A stretch of 64,000 nt of DNA, taken from Methanosarcina sp. MSH10X1 (GTDB lineage: Archaea; Halobacteriota; Methanosarcinia; Methanosarcinales; Methanosarcinaceae). Below are positions 49,442 to 59,457 of this stretch, one piece after another; within the stretch, counting starts at the first letter, position 1; every line of letters starts with the position of its first letter. The stretch covers positions 19,960 to 83,959 of the forward strand of contig NZ_SCHL01000012.1 of NCBI RefSeq assembly GCF_004099695.1, read 5' to 3'. A program made the position numbers and the translations under genes. The notes beneath the pieces are model-generated. The model saw only the letters and a program-made list of their open reading frames with translations. It was not told the DNA's origin and did not search any database.

Positions 49442-50410
49442 TTATTTCACCTGATAGGAATTGTTTATTAACTCAATTAACGCCTTTCCATCCTTCAGAT
49501 TATTAACCTTTTCCCTGATCTGCCGCGAGCCACGCAGCCCTTTTGTAAACCAGTGAGCATGCGTTCTCAGGTTTGTGGATGAGCAAAGACCATATTCCTC
49601 AAGTAAGGCAACATAGTTCTTGAAATCCTCTAGTTGCCGGGCCTGCATGTCAATTTCCAGCTTTTCCCCGGTTTCCAGATAGTGCCTTATTCTTTTAAAA
49701 ACAAAAGGATTCCCCATTGCTGCACGCCCTATCATAAGCCCGTCACAGCCTGTAAAGTCAAGGGCTGATTCGGCGGACTCTTCGTCCCTTATATCACCGT
49801 TTGCGATCACAGGAATGGAGAGTTCCTGTTTCACCGCTTTGATCGTTTTAAAGTCCGAACTTCCGGAGTACATCTGCTCTGCCCTCCTGCCATGTACGGT
49901 CAGGGCGGAAGCTCCAGCCTTTTCTATAAGGTGCGCAATCTCAAGGGTTTCTTCTTCCCTTTCTAGAATGCGGATTTTTGCAGTTATAGGGGTTTTCAGG
50001 GCATCGGTCAGCTCTGAGATTATTCCGTATACAAGCTTTCCGGAATTGAGAAGAGCCGAACCGCATCCTGTTCCTGTAATGCGCTGTGCGGGACAGCCCA
50101 TATTCACGTCAATGAGTTCAGGCCTATATTCATCCTCAATAAAGAGCGCAGCTTCCCTCAGCTTTTCAGGGGAATTCCCTAAAAGCTGAATCCCAAAAGG
50201 CCGGTCTTCAGGGGAACTCAGTCCTTTGAGATGCGATTTCCGGTTTTCATTGAGCAACGCATCTGCACTGATCATTTCAGTGTAGGTAAGGTCAGCTCCA
50301 TTCTGCCTGCAGAGCAGCCTGAAAGCCAGGTTTGTCACGTCTGCCATAGGCGCAAGAAGAAGGTTTCCAGGAGTTTGGGTCTTTCCGATTTTTAATTTAT
50401 TGAGTTTCAT
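49442..50410 (-). CDS. dus: tRNA-dihydrouridine synthase
   Basis: 322 aa flavoenzyme of the DUS family. L-A-P-M-A-D-V near residue 20 (FMN site), V-N-M-G-C-P near 102, catalytic Cys in T-G-C-G-S-A-L near 115, K-I-R near 147, T-V-H-G-R near 172 and N-G-D-I near 205. Reduces uridine in tRNA D-loops. The gene stands alone with large spacers on both sides. Confidence 0.94.
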   Translation of the reverse strand: MKLNKLKIGKTQTPGNLLLAPMADVTNLAFRLLCRQNGADLTYTEMISADALLNENRKSHLKGLSSPEDRPFGIQLLGNSPEKLREAALFIEDEYRPELIDVNMGCPAQRITGTGCGSALLNSGKLVYGIISELTDALKTPITAKIRILEREEETLEIAHLIEKAGASALTVHGRRAEQMYSGSSDFKTIKAVKQELSIPVIANGDIRDEESAESALDFTGCDGLMIGRAAMGNPFVFKRIRHYLETGEKLEIDMQARQLEDFKNYVALLEEYGLCSSTNLRTHAHWFTKGLRGSRQIREKVNNLKDGKALIELINNSYQVK

Positions 50411-50950
50411 TTTTCCGACGGTTTTTAACTGTTTTTTATTGGCTTTGACTGCTTTCTCATTCCTTTCCTTTATTTATCTGTTTTGGAATTGCTCCCTTTT
50501 TCAGAAATTACAGTTACCAGTTTTTCTCTAATTTATGAGCTCTATTTCTGACTTTCAAGGTTCTTTCGATTCTCTTGGCCCATTTTTGTTTTTGAGGTTT
50601 CTTTTTTGAGGCAAGTTATGATTTTCTAAGTGCTGATGTTATTTATTGAGAGTTCTACCCTGATTTGCTGGAACTGAAGAATTCGCACATTTCTAGCAAA
50701 ATCCGCACAATTGGTTAAAAGCATTATTATAAAAAATATAAGTTAAGGAAATTACTGGAAATTATAAAAGAAGGCGAATTATGGTAGATTATACCGTAAG
50801 TCAAATTACTGGAAATTATAATTTAAGGCAAAATATGAATCGTGAGCCTGAACACGGATATAAAGCTTATAAAGAAAAACGATACTTCAGCCGTCTGGTA
50901 AAGAAGACGGTTCAGGATGTTAAAAATAGGTCGAGCAGTCTATAACCTGC
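50411..50950. other. 540-base spacer upstream of dus
   Basis: Contains the possible small ORF at 50781-50945 and a direct repeat of AAATTACTGGAAATTATAA (about 50748-50766 and 50804-50822). Nothing else recognisable. Confidence 0.45.
50781..50945 (+). CDS. Possible 54-aa basic small protein
   Basis: ATG-to-TAA frame of 55 codons; the second half is strongly basic (K-A-Y-K-E-K-R-Y-F and V-K-K-T-V-Q). A second start at M19 is possible. It ends 5 bases before the convergent signal peptidase stop. AGAAGGCG before the ATG is a weak ribosome binding site. A CCGTCT/AGACGG hairpin overlaps its end. No family recognised. Confidence 0.3.
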   Translation: MVDYTVSQITGNYNLRQNMNREPEHGYKAYKEKRYFSRLVKKTVQDVKNRSSSL

Positions 50951-51508
50951 TCATGAAAAGAACAGCCTGATATATCCCAGATAAGGAATCCTGTACTGTG
51001 CAATTCCTATAATCCATTCATCTCTTACAGGCATTTCGTAGCTTATCTGCCCTTCCTGGTCGAAATGGGTATTGGTTATAACGTTATCTCCTTTAGTAAT
51101 ATAGCCGGAATACGGAGCAATGGGACCGTTTTCCCACATCGGCTCTCCCGTTTCCACCCTGTACATAGCCCTGTGAATTATCGGAGTTACCCCTTCCTCT
51201 CCATATGGTCGATAGAGAATCACGTCCCCGTAATTTTCGAAAGACGTATAACCAATGTTTTGTCCTTCCTCGTTTGTGATAACATTTACTCGATCGACGC
51301 TCTTAATGAAAATAATATCTCCTACCTGCATATGCGGCTCCATACTCCCCGATTCCACCGCGACCATAGGAGTCCAAAGCCCGAATGCCAGCTTGGAAAG
51401 GACCATGAAAATGATCAGGACAGCTACAACAGACAGCAAATCCTTTCCAAGGGAAACCCAGGGGTTTTCCTGTTCCTGGACACTGTTTTCCTTATTAATT
51501 TCGCTCAT
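50951..51508 (-). CDS. Signal peptidase I (archaeal S26B)
   Basis: 185 aa. Removes signal peptides from secreted proteins. Membrane helix at about 22-45, catalytic Ser in V-E-S-G-S-M-E-P-H near residue 56, His in P-I-I-H-R-A near 112 (archaeal and eukaryotic enzymes use His in place of Lys) and Asp in T-K-G-D-N near 138. A second hydrophobic end at 170-185. Monocistronic. Confidence 0.92.
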   Translation of the reverse strand: MSEINKENSVQEQENPWVSLGKDLLSVVAVLIIFMVLSKLAFGLWTPMVAVESGSMEPHMQVGDIIFIKSVDRVNVITNEEGQNIGYTSFENYGDVILYRPYGEEGVTPIIHRAMYRVETGEPMWENGPIAPYSGYITKGDNVITNTHFDQEGQISYEMPVRDEWIIGIAQYRIPYLGYIRLFFS

Positions 51509-52050
51509 AATCAGCCTTTATTCTTTTGGTTTTATTCTTTAGGGCGCTGCACCATATGTATTAGTTAGGTCTTGTTTTTCATCCGGTATTGTCCGGCTGA
51601 AATCCGTTTGATTAATCTGCTATGTGACCTCAGGTATAACACGATCGTCTGGCTTCTAATGCAGCCGCAGACCGTTTACAGTTCTATACTCTACTGTTCT
51701 GACTTATATAAAGTTAGTCAAAAATTAGTTTATTTAGCTCTCCCGGTAAATTTACTCAAGTTCACTCAAGATTTGTTTTTATTCTATATTAATTTTCAAT
51801 TAACCTGGTTACTGGAATAGATCGGAATTAATAACTATAGTATTCTATCGGAACATATAAAAGTTTCATAAGATTCTTCTTTATAGTAACGAATTAAATT
51901 TAGCATATTATTTCGGATCTTATCAATTTTTATATTTTAAGCAGGCTTTTGCTTTAGCCTTCCAGGTCCAAAGTGAAATCCTTCTGATGCCAGCAACAGG
52001 CACGAAAACCCGGAAGATCTCAGATAGTTCGGAAAGGTCAGGTCGGAATT
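51509..52050. other. 542-base divergent spacer
   Basis: AT-rich region separating signal peptidase and PolD DP1, carrying promoters for both by position. No gene or clear structure seen. Confidence 0.4.
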
Positions 52051-54129
52051 ATGGAAAAAAGTAACATTATCAGGGCTGTTATGGAAAAAGCGTATCAGAT
52101 TAGCCCTGAAGCTGTGGAACTCATCCTCTCCAGTGATTCTCCCGAAGACCTGCTCAAATATGTCCTCTCAACTGTAAACAACTCTGTTATTGTCATAGGG
52201 ATCGAGGATATAGATCTTGAAGGTTTTGTCGTTTCCGGAAAGGTTTCAAAGCCGATTTACGCAGGAAATGAAAAAAAACCTGGACCCGAAACTTCTTCAG
52301 GAGAGCCGCCTTCTGATAAGCTACAGGTCTCTTATCCGGAAGAAAGTAAGTTTCTTTCAGGAACTTCCATACCCTCGCCCGGGTCATGCAACCTGTCTCC
52401 GGAGCCGGAACTTTCTTTAAAGGCTGACCCTTCTTTTAATCCGGACTCGTTTTTAGAACCTGCTTTTCCTTCCGAGCCTATTGCCCCCTCAGAGCCGGAT
52501 ACTGTTATTGCAACTCCTGACCCGGTTATAAAATCGTCTCAAGTCCCGGTCTCTGATGCTATCTCAGTTCCGGATATTGCTCCGGATATAAATCAAGACA
52601 CAGCTTATGAACCCGCTCCGGATATTGAACCAGATACTTTTTCATCTGAGAAAGCTCCGGACTCTTATTTCGCCTCAAACTCCACTTTTTCAGTAAAGGC
52701 AGTGCCTCCTACTTTTCCCTCTCATTCTTCCCAGAATATAAACAGGTCAGCCTCTTCTTTCTTCGGGCAGGGGAGTTCTCTTCCCTCGCCTTCTTCAAAT
52801 CGGATGTTCAGAGCAGAGCCTACCTCATCCGTTTCTGGTAACGGGCTATTTTCCGTCTCCAGAGATGAATACAAACATTATCCGGGTAAAAACCCTGTAA
52901 CGGTAATTTCGGATATAACAGGGCATTCCACCTGCGTTGGAGAATATACACAATTTGTGCAGTACTTCAGAGATAGATATAGCAGGCTTTCGGAAATTAT
53001 CCGGGGAAGGATTAATGCGCGTCCAATCGAGAGTTTAAAAAGGAGAAGTTTCCGCAGGGGAGGGGACGGAAGTTCTGAAGAAATCTCGATTATAGGCATG
53101 GTTTCCGATTTCAGCAGCACTACCAACGGCCATAAAATTCTGTCTCTGGAGGATCCTACAGGTTCTTTTTCAGTACTTATAAGGAATGCAGATAAAGAGC
53201 TTTTTGAACTGGCTTCAAGAATTCTTCTTGATGAGGTCATAGGTGTAACGGGTTCGGTAACCAATGACGGTAACCTTATGATTGCTACAAAACTAATACA
53301 ACCCGATGCCCCGAATAACGTCCAGCGCAGAACCGGAAACCACGGGAAAGCTGTCCTTATTTCGGACGTGCATGTGGGCAGCTCTCAGTTTCTGGAAGAC
53401 GCCTGGCTGGATTTTCTGGATTTTTTAAAAGGAGAGTCGGATTCGGAAGATATGAGGGAACTTGCTGCCAGCATCCGTTATCTTGTTGTCGCAGGAGACC
53501 TTGTTGATGGGATAGGAATCTATCCTGACCAGGAAACGGAACTGAATATCCTGAATGTCTATGAACAGTACAGGAAAGCCGCCGAGTACTTCAGGGAAAT
53601 TCCCGAGCATATTCGCGTAATCATAAGTCCGGGCAACCACGATGCAGTTCGCCAGGCAGAACCCCAGCCCGCCCTGCCGGATAATATTCAGGCTGATTTC
53701 CCTCAAAATGTTGTTTTCGTTGGTAATCCTGCTCTTGTGGAACTTGACGGTATTCGGGTTCTTATCTATCACGGCAGGTCGATTGATGATCTTGTGGCGA
53801 GTATCCCGGGGGTCTCGTATCAGGAACCTGCAGGGGCAGTCCTTGAGATGTTAAAGCGCAGGCACCTTGCTCCAACCTATGGAAGCAGAGTTTCTATATC
53901 TCCCGAGAAAAAAGATTATTTTGTAATCGATCCAGTGCCTGATATCATCCATACGGGCCACGTCCACACCCTCGGAGTCCAGCGTTATAAAAATGTCCTC
54001 CTGGTCAATTCCGGAACCTGGCAGGACCAGACCGAATTCCAGAAACGTGTAAATCTAATACCTGTGCCTGCCAGAGTGCCGATTGTCGATCTTGAGGATC
54101 TGGACGTAAAGATCCTTGCGTTTGACTGA
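52051..54129 (+). CDS. polB: DNA polymerase D small subunit DP1 (3'-5' exonuclease)
   Basis: 692 aa. Small subunit of the euryarchaeal replicative polymerase PolD. A helical N-terminal module (1-60) is followed by a long Pro/Ser/Glu/Asp-rich disordered stretch (~70-300). An OB fold is at about 345-430. The calcineurin-like phosphoesterase has D-V-H-V-G near 438, A-G-D-L-V-D-G near 483, S-P-G-N-H-D-A near 530, Y-H-G-R near 572 and T-G-H-V-H near 635. All metal ligands are present, so proofreading activity is expected. The large subunit DP2 is not in the window. Confidence 0.94.
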   Translation: MEKSNIIRAVMEKAYQISPEAVELILSSDSPEDLLKYVLSTVNNSVIVIGIEDIDLEGFVVSGKVSKPIYAGNEKKPGPETSSGEPPSDKLQVSYPEESKFLSGTSIPSPGSCNLSPEPELSLKADPSFNPDSFLEPAFPSEPIAPSEPDTVIATPDPVIKSSQVPVSDAISVPDIAPDINQDTAYEPAPDIEPDTFSSEKAPDSYFASNSTFSVKAVPPTFPSHSSQNINRSASSFFGQGSSLPSPSSNRMFRAEPTSSVSGNGLFSVSRDEYKHYPGKNPVTVISDITGHSTCVGEYTQFVQYFRDRYSRLSEIIRGRINARPIESLKRRSFRRGGDGSSEEISIIGMVSDFSSTTNGHKILSLEDPTGSFSVLIRNADKELFELASRILLDEVIGVTGSVTNDGNLMIATKLIQPDAPNNVQRRTGNHGKAVLISDVHVGSSQFLEDAWLDFLDFLKGESDSEDMRELAASIRYLVVAGDLVDGIGIYPDQETELNILNVYEQYRKAAEYFREIPEHIRVIISPGNHDAVRQAEPQPALPDNIQADFPQNVVFVGNPALVELDGIRVLIYHGRSIDDLVASIPGVSYQEPAGAVLEMLKRRHLAPTYGSRVSISPEKKDYFVIDPVPDIIHTGHVHTLGVQRYKNVLLVNSGTWQDQTEFQKRVNLIPVPARVPIVDLEDLDVKILAFD

Positions 54130-54235
54130 ATACAGATCATTACAGGTTATGGCGCGTTTATATTGGGTTACTGAAGCTATCTCCAAAATTATTTTCCGAT
54201 TCTTATATATACCACAATGATTTAATATTCGGAAA

Positions 54236-55264
54236 ATGCCTCTTGAAGAAAGAAAAGAAAAAGCCGGGGAAGATTTTCCGGAAGTTCAGGAAGAAAGCCG
54301 GGATAGAGAGTCTGCTACCCTTCCCTTTGATATCCCCGATTTCCAAACTCTCCTGAAAAAACAGGGCTATGCTCTGGCAGGCCGTCACTCGGCTGTTAAG
54401 ACCTGTCTCTGGCTCAGACACGCTATGAATGGCCAGGGTTTCTGTTATAAATCAAAGTTTTACGGAGTTCAGTCTCACCGCTGCCTTCAGATGACTCCAA
54501 CGCTTATATGCAATCAACGCTGCCTTTTCTGCTGGCGCCCTACTGAGGTCGCTGTTCCTGCGCCTGAGGAATGGGATTCGCCTGAGAAGATAGTGGAAGA
54601 AAGCATTGCCTGCCAGCGGAAATTAATTACCGGGTTTGGCGGTTCTCCTAATGCACTTAAAGAGCGCTGGCTTGAGGGCAATGAGCCGAACAATGTTGCA
54701 ATCTCCCTGTCCGGAGAGCCGACCTTTTACCCTTATCTTCCACAGCTTATTGAGGAGTACGAAAAAAGGGGTTTTACAACTTTTCTCGTCACAAACGGCA
54801 CAATCCCGGATATGCTTGCAAAAATTTCCCCTTCTCAGCTCTACATGAGTCTTGATGCGCCGGATCTTGAGACCTACCTGAAGGTCTGCCAGCCCAGATC
54901 GCCTGCACTCTGGAAAAAAATCAATGAATCCCTGTCCATCCTGAATCAGAAAAAATCAAGGACAGTCATCCGGACCACTCTGGTCAAAGGTGAAAATATG
55001 TCCAAGCCCGAGGCTTATGCCAGGCTTATAGAAAAAGCCTCTCCCGATTTTGTAGAGATAAAAGCGTACATGCACCTGGGTTTCTCACGGCTCAGGCTTG
55101 ACCGTTCCTCAATGCCGACCCATGAGGAAGTTCTCGAATTTTCAAAGGAACTTGCAAATCATCTTGGATATAAAATTGCAGACGAATCCGAAATCAGCAG
55201 GGTAGTCCTGCTCTCAAAGGACGGAAAAAAATCTCCGGCTAAAAAGTTTTCCTGCCCTGATTAA
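54236..55264 (+). CDS. taw1: tRNA 4-demethylwyosine synthase Taw1
   Basis: 342 aa radical-SAM enzyme. Radical-SAM cysteines in L-I-C-N-Q-R-C-L-F-C-W-R near residue 88; the additional N-terminal Cys residues (near 62 and 80) support a second cluster. S-L-S-G-E-P-T near 160. Forms the tricyclic base at position 37 of tRNA-Phe from N1-methylguanosine and pyruvate. A TATA box (CTTATATATACC) ends about 25 bases before the ATG, so the mRNA has a very short leader. Confidence 0.93.
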   Translation: MPLEERKEKAGEDFPEVQEESRDRESATLPFDIPDFQTLLKKQGYALAGRHSAVKTCLWLRHAMNGQGFCYKSKFYGVQSHRCLQMTPTLICNQRCLFCWRPTEVAVPAPEEWDSPEKIVEESIACQRKLITGFGGSPNALKERWLEGNEPNNVAISLSGEPTFYPYLPQLIEEYEKRGFTTFLVTNGTIPDMLAKISPSQLYMSLDAPDLETYLKVCQPRSPALWKKINESLSILNQKKSRTVIRTTLVKGENMSKPEAYARLIEKASPDFVEIKAYMHLGFSRLRLDRSSMPTHEEVLEFSKELANHLGYKIADESEISRVVLLSKDGKKSPAKKFSCPD

Positions 55265-56035
55265 TCCGCTCTTAACTATCTCCCACCTTGATAACCAGTA
55301 ATTTCAATGTAGTTAGACACAGGAAGATTTTTATATGTATATGAATATATAAACTAAGTTAGGGGATAGAAACAAATATAAACTCAGATTTCAATTAGGA
55401 TACATTCCAGCAGGGATTAGTCCAATTTTAAACTAATTAGATACAGTTTGAGTAAAATTATGTCTCACATCTAGTGATATCAACAGAGCACGAAACAGAT
55501 CAGGTTACGCATTACGAGAGCTGGCTTTTTACCGGAATTTCGCGGTGTCGGCTTTTCTGGCAGGCGTACTCTTACTTTCGGTTTTTCGTGTTCGGAACGG
55601 TTTTTACATTCAGCTTTCGGTTGAGACAGGAACTCGCTGTGTGATTTGTTGTTATCAAATCCTCTGTTAACCCTTGTTAAGCTAACCGAAAAGCTAAACG
55701 GATGGTAGACTGAACAATAAAACTTACTAAGATCTTACCTTAAGAATGTAAAGTTGAAACTCTCAAATATGCTTTCAAATCCGAGGATCTCAGGAAGGCT
55801 CAATGATCCCATTGACAACTTCAAACAGGTTCAGCAGTTTAAGTTAATTCTATAACTTAAATTGACTCATAATTCAAATAATTCATAGTTCTAAATAATT
55901 AGAAAGCTAGCTTAATTCGCCTTAAATTTACCAATTTCAATCGAAGAGATATAATTTCAAACTCAATAACGGATTCAACCTCAAATTCACCAGAAATATC
56001 AAAATTTTGTACTTTCTTTACGGGGAACCTTTAAA
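55265..56035. other. 771-base spacer upstream of aRF1
   Basis: Mostly AT-rich. An island at about 55490-55680 has higher G+C and one 70-codon open frame without start codon, described in the findings. The end holds CGGGGAA, the ribosome binding site of prf1. Confidence 0.45.
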
Positions 56036-57283
56036 ATGACTGAACAATCTGCACACGAAAAATACGAATTTAAAAAGAAGCTTGAAAGCTTGAGGGATAA
56101 AAAGGGAAGAAGTACCGAGCTAATCTCTCTTTATATTCCTGCTGACAAGCAGATTTTTGACGTTACAAACCAGTTGAAAGACGAGCATGGTCAGGCTGCA
56201 AACATCAAGTCCAAGCTCACCAGGACGAATGTACAGGGAGCCATTGAGTCCCTTCTTTCAAGGCTCAGATACCTTGACAAGGTTCCTGAAAATGGAATCG
56301 TATATTTCACAGGAGCCGTGGATATCGGGGCCAACAAGACAAGCATGGAAAGCGAAGTAATTGTCCCTCCGGAACCCATTACTGTTTATAAATATCATTG
56401 CGATTCCTCTTTCTATCTTGAGCCTCTTGAGGATATGCTCAAGGACAAAGGTACCTTCGGGCTTCTTGTCCTTGACCGCAGAGAAGCTACAGTAGGGCTT
56501 CTGGTCGGAAAGCGAATTCAGGCTTTCCGCAACCTGACCTCAACAGTTCCGGGCAAGCAGAGAAAAGGTGGTCAGAGTGCTCATCGTTTCCAGCAGCTCA
56601 GGCTCATTGCTATCCATGATTTCTACAAGCGGGTAGGAGATGCTGCAAGTGAGATTTTCCTTGCCGTTGATCCTAAAGATCTCAAAGGTATCCTGATAGG
56701 AGGGCCTTCCCCCACAAAAGAAGAATTCCATGCCGGGGAGTTCCTGCACCATGAGCTTATGAAAAAGATTCTTGGGCTCTTTGATACGGCATATACGGAC
56801 GAATCCGGGCTTTCAGAACTGGTAAATAATGCCGGAGATAAGCTTCAAGACCTTGAGCTCATGGGGCAGAAGAACGCTGTCAGGGCTTTCTTCAAAGAAC
56901 TGATTGCTGATTCAGGCAAAGTAGCTTATGGGGAGACTCAGGTCCGGGCAAACCTTGAGATTAATGCTGTGGACGTGCTTCTGCTTTCCGAAGATCTGCG
57001 GGCTGAAAGGGTGACCACGAAATGCACTGTTTGCGGCTATGAAAATAAATGGACACGGCGTTGGAAGCCAGGCGAACATGCTCCTACAGTCGGGAACTGT
57101 CCGAATTGTGGAGCTTCCCTTGAGGTTACGGATATTACCGATGTTGTGGACGAACTCTCAGCACTTGCCGACAAGAGCAATGCGAAAGTCACTTTCGTAT
57201 CCACGGACTTTGACGAAGGTTCGCAGCTCATGAATGCTTTCGGTGGCATTGCTGCAATTCTAAGGTACAGTACCGGGGTCTGA
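56036..57283 (+). CDS. prf1: Peptide chain release factor aRF1
   Basis: 415 aa. Recognises all three stop codons and triggers peptide release. N-I-K-S motif near residue 61 for stop-codon decoding, G-G-Q motif near 182 in the peptidyl-tRNA hydrolysis domain, and C-terminal domain with a C-x-x-C ... C-x-x-C zinc site (C-T-V-C near 336, C-P-N-C near 363). In Methanosarcina UAG can also code pyrrolysine, so this protein competes with tRNA-Pyl. Confidence 0.96.
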   Translation: MTEQSAHEKYEFKKKLESLRDKKGRSTELISLYIPADKQIFDVTNQLKDEHGQAANIKSKLTRTNVQGAIESLLSRLRYLDKVPENGIVYFTGAVDIGANKTSMESEVIVPPEPITVYKYHCDSSFYLEPLEDMLKDKGTFGLLVLDRREATVGLLVGKRIQAFRNLTSTVPGKQRKGGQSAHRFQQLRLIAIHDFYKRVGDAASEIFLAVDPKDLKGILIGGPSPTKEEFHAGEFLHHELMKKILGLFDTAYTDESGLSELVNNAGDKLQDLELMGQKNAVRAFFKELIADSGKVAYGETQVRANLEINAVDVLLLSEDLRAERVTTKCTVCGYENKWTRRWKPGEHAPTVGNCPNCGASLEVTDITDVVDELSALADKSNAKVTFVSTDFDEGSQLMNAFGGIAAILRYSTGV

Positions 57284-57298
57284 TCTCTTCCAGACTCC

Positions 57299-57351
57299 TA
57301 CCAATACTTTTTATCCAATACTTTTTATCCAATACTTTTTATCCAATACTT
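57299..57351. repeat. 14-base tandem repeat
   Basis: CCAATACTTTTTAT about 3.7 times between prf1 and argS. A second series of AAAACTGTA(G/A) repeats follows at 57393-57470. Confidence 0.85.
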
Positions 57352-57522
57352 TTTTAATTAGACCGTCCTTAGATCACTGATCAAATTAGTAGCTTAAAAC
57401 TGTAAATTAAAACTGTAGCTGAAAACTGAACTGTAACTTAAAACTGTAGCTTAAAACTGTAAATCAGAATCCGTAAATCGAAATTATCACATTGTTTTCA
57501 TAGTTTTTACAGGTGATTTATC

Positions 57523-59232
57523 TTGTTCCTGGAATTTAAAGCTCAGGCTATATCAATCCTAAAAGATGCTATCCGAAAGGTCGGACTTGAAATCGAAGAC
57601 TCCGAACTTTATTTCGAGACCTCTGCTCATGCTGATCTTGCAAGCAGGGCTGCTTTCAAGCTGGCAAGCCTTTACAGGCAAAACCCCAAAGAGCTTGCAT
57701 CCCGTATCGTTTCTGCGGTCGAAATTCCGGATGGTTCTTATATAGGGGAGGTAAGTGCCTCAGGCCCTTACATTAACTTCCATGCAGGCAGGCACTATCT
57801 GGACCGCACAGTTACTGCGGTTCTGGAAGAGAAAGAGAAATTTGGCTGCGGAGCTCCAAAAGATAAAATCTTACTTGAGCATACCTCAGCAAACCCGAAC
57901 GGTCCGCTGCACGTGGGGCACATCCGAAATTCCATTATCGGAGATACCCTTGCCCGCATTCTCAGGCGAGCAGGATACGATGTGGAAGTACAATATTATG
58001 TCAATGATATGGGCCGCCAGATTGCGGTAGTTTCCTGGGCATGCGAACGTTTCGAGCTTGACCTTTCCAGGAAACCCGATTCTGCCATTGCTGATGTGTA
58101 TATTAAAGCCAATATCGACCTGGATAAGAACCCGGACTACGTAAAGGAAATCGATGCTCTCATGGAAAAGGTAGAAGCCGGGGATATCAGGACGATCGAT
58201 AGTTTTGATAAAGCAGTTTCTCTGGCGGTTTCCGGAATTAAGGAGACCCTGCTTCGCCTGAACGTTGCCCACGACAGGTTTGTCAGTGAATCCACTTTTC
58301 TTAAATCCGGAGCAGTACATGACATTGTCGAGCGTATCAAAGCGACAGGAAGGACAAAGACCGATAAAGGAGCTCTTGTGGTAGACCTTTCGGATTACGG
58401 GTTTGAAAAAACCCTTGTTATCCAGCGCTCAAACGGAACCTCCCTTTATACAACCAGGGATCTTGCCTACCATGAATGGAAAGCCGGACAGGCAGACCGC
58501 ATAATTGATGTTTTCGGAGCTGACCACAAGTTGATTTCAGGCCAGCTCAGAGCCACCCTGAACGCAATTGGGATCAAGGAGCCTGAGGTCGTCATCTTCG
58601 AGTTTGTCTCCCTTCCTGAAGGCTCAATGAGCACCCGCCGCGGGCAATTCATAAGTGCAGATGAGCTCTTTGACAGAATTATAGAAGCTGCCCTTGAACA
58701 GGTCGAAACCCGCCGTCCTGAGACCTCCTCTGAGTTCAAAAAGCAGGTTGCGGAAATGGTAGGAATGGGTGCGGTAAGATACGATATAGTAAGGGTCTCC
58801 CCGGAAAAATCCACGGTCTTTAACTGGAAAGAGGCTCTTGATTTCGAAAAACAGGGAGCTCCCTACATCCAGTATTCTCACGCCCGCGCTTGCAGTATTC
58901 TTGAGAAAGCAAAAGAAGAGGCAGCATGGAATCCCTCCGCAGAAGTTGAGCCTGCTCTTCTCGTCGAGGATACTGAAATTGATCTTATCAAGAAGATGGC
59001 AATGTTTGACAGCATAATCGACCTTGGAGCCCGCGAACTCAAACCGCATGTGCTTGCGATCTACGCCCGTGAACTCGCTGATGCTTTTAATCAGTTCTAC
59101 CGCTTTGTCCCAGTAATTGCTGCCGAGGACGAAAAAGTCAGGGCTGCAAGACTGGCTCTTGTGGACTGCGCAAGGATCGTGCTTGCAAACTCGCTTGATA
59201 CACTTGGAATTTCAGCTCCCGATTCCATGTAA
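57523..59232 (+). CDS. argS: Arginyl-tRNA synthetase
   Basis: 569 aa class I enzyme, TTG start behind AGGTGAT. N-terminal Add1 domain (1-100), HIGH motif as H-V-G-H near residue 135 within T-S-A-N-P-N-G-P-L-H-V-G-H, and KMSKS equivalent G-S-M-S-T-R near 370 (ArgRS often lacks a normal KMSK). C-terminal DALR anticodon-binding domain from about 445. Terminator-like A7G3...C3T6 hairpin after the gene at 59256-59289. Confidence 0.96.
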   Translation: MFLEFKAQAISILKDAIRKVGLEIEDSELYFETSAHADLASRAAFKLASLYRQNPKELASRIVSAVEIPDGSYIGEVSASGPYINFHAGRHYLDRTVTAVLEEKEKFGCGAPKDKILLEHTSANPNGPLHVGHIRNSIIGDTLARILRRAGYDVEVQYYVNDMGRQIAVVSWACERFELDLSRKPDSAIADVYIKANIDLDKNPDYVKEIDALMEKVEAGDIRTIDSFDKAVSLAVSGIKETLLRLNVAHDRFVSESTFLKSGAVHDIVERIKATGRTKTDKGALVVDLSDYGFEKTLVIQRSNGTSLYTTRDLAYHEWKAGQADRIIDVFGADHKLISGQLRATLNAIGIKEPEVVIFEFVSLPEGSMSTRRGQFISADELFDRIIEAALEQVETRRPETSSEFKKQVAEMVGMGAVRYDIVRVSPEKSTVFNWKEALDFEKQGAPYIQYSHARACSILEKAKEEAAWNPSAEVEPALLVEDTEIDLIKKMAMFDSIIDLGARELKPHVLAIYARELADAFNQFYRFVPVIAAEDEKVRAARLALVDCARIVLANSLDTLGISAPDSM

Positions 59233-59255
59233 AGGATAAATTCCGCATAAAAAAC

Positions 59256-59289
59256 AAAAAAAGGGCTGAAGATTCCTTTTCCCTTTTTT
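59256..59289 (+). terminator. Terminator hairpin of argS
   Basis: AAAAAAAGGG, 15-base loop, CCCTTTTTT. Stem mostly A-T, 24 bases after the stop codon. Confidence 0.6.
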
Positions 59290-59349
59290 CTTTTCTTCTT
59301 ATTTGTCTTTAATTTCCGTTTTTGCTCTACCGTTTAAGTATGGTTCAGA

Positions 59350-59415
59350 CAGTGGTGTCGTTCGGACCACTTGCCGGTGAAAGACCTCATATACCCTCCC
59401 GTATAGAGGGGTCTG
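59350..59415. promoter_or_regulatory. Two hairpins/palindromes before the TATA box of 59458
   Basis: AGTGGT with ACCACT (59351-59371), and AGACCTC-ATATAC with GTATA-GAGGGGTCT (59382-59414). They directly precede an AAATATAAAATCC TATA-type box, so an operator role is plausible. Confidence 0.4.
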
Positions 59416-59457
59416 AGAAAAATATAAAATCCTTTACAGTAAAATAATAGTTTATTA

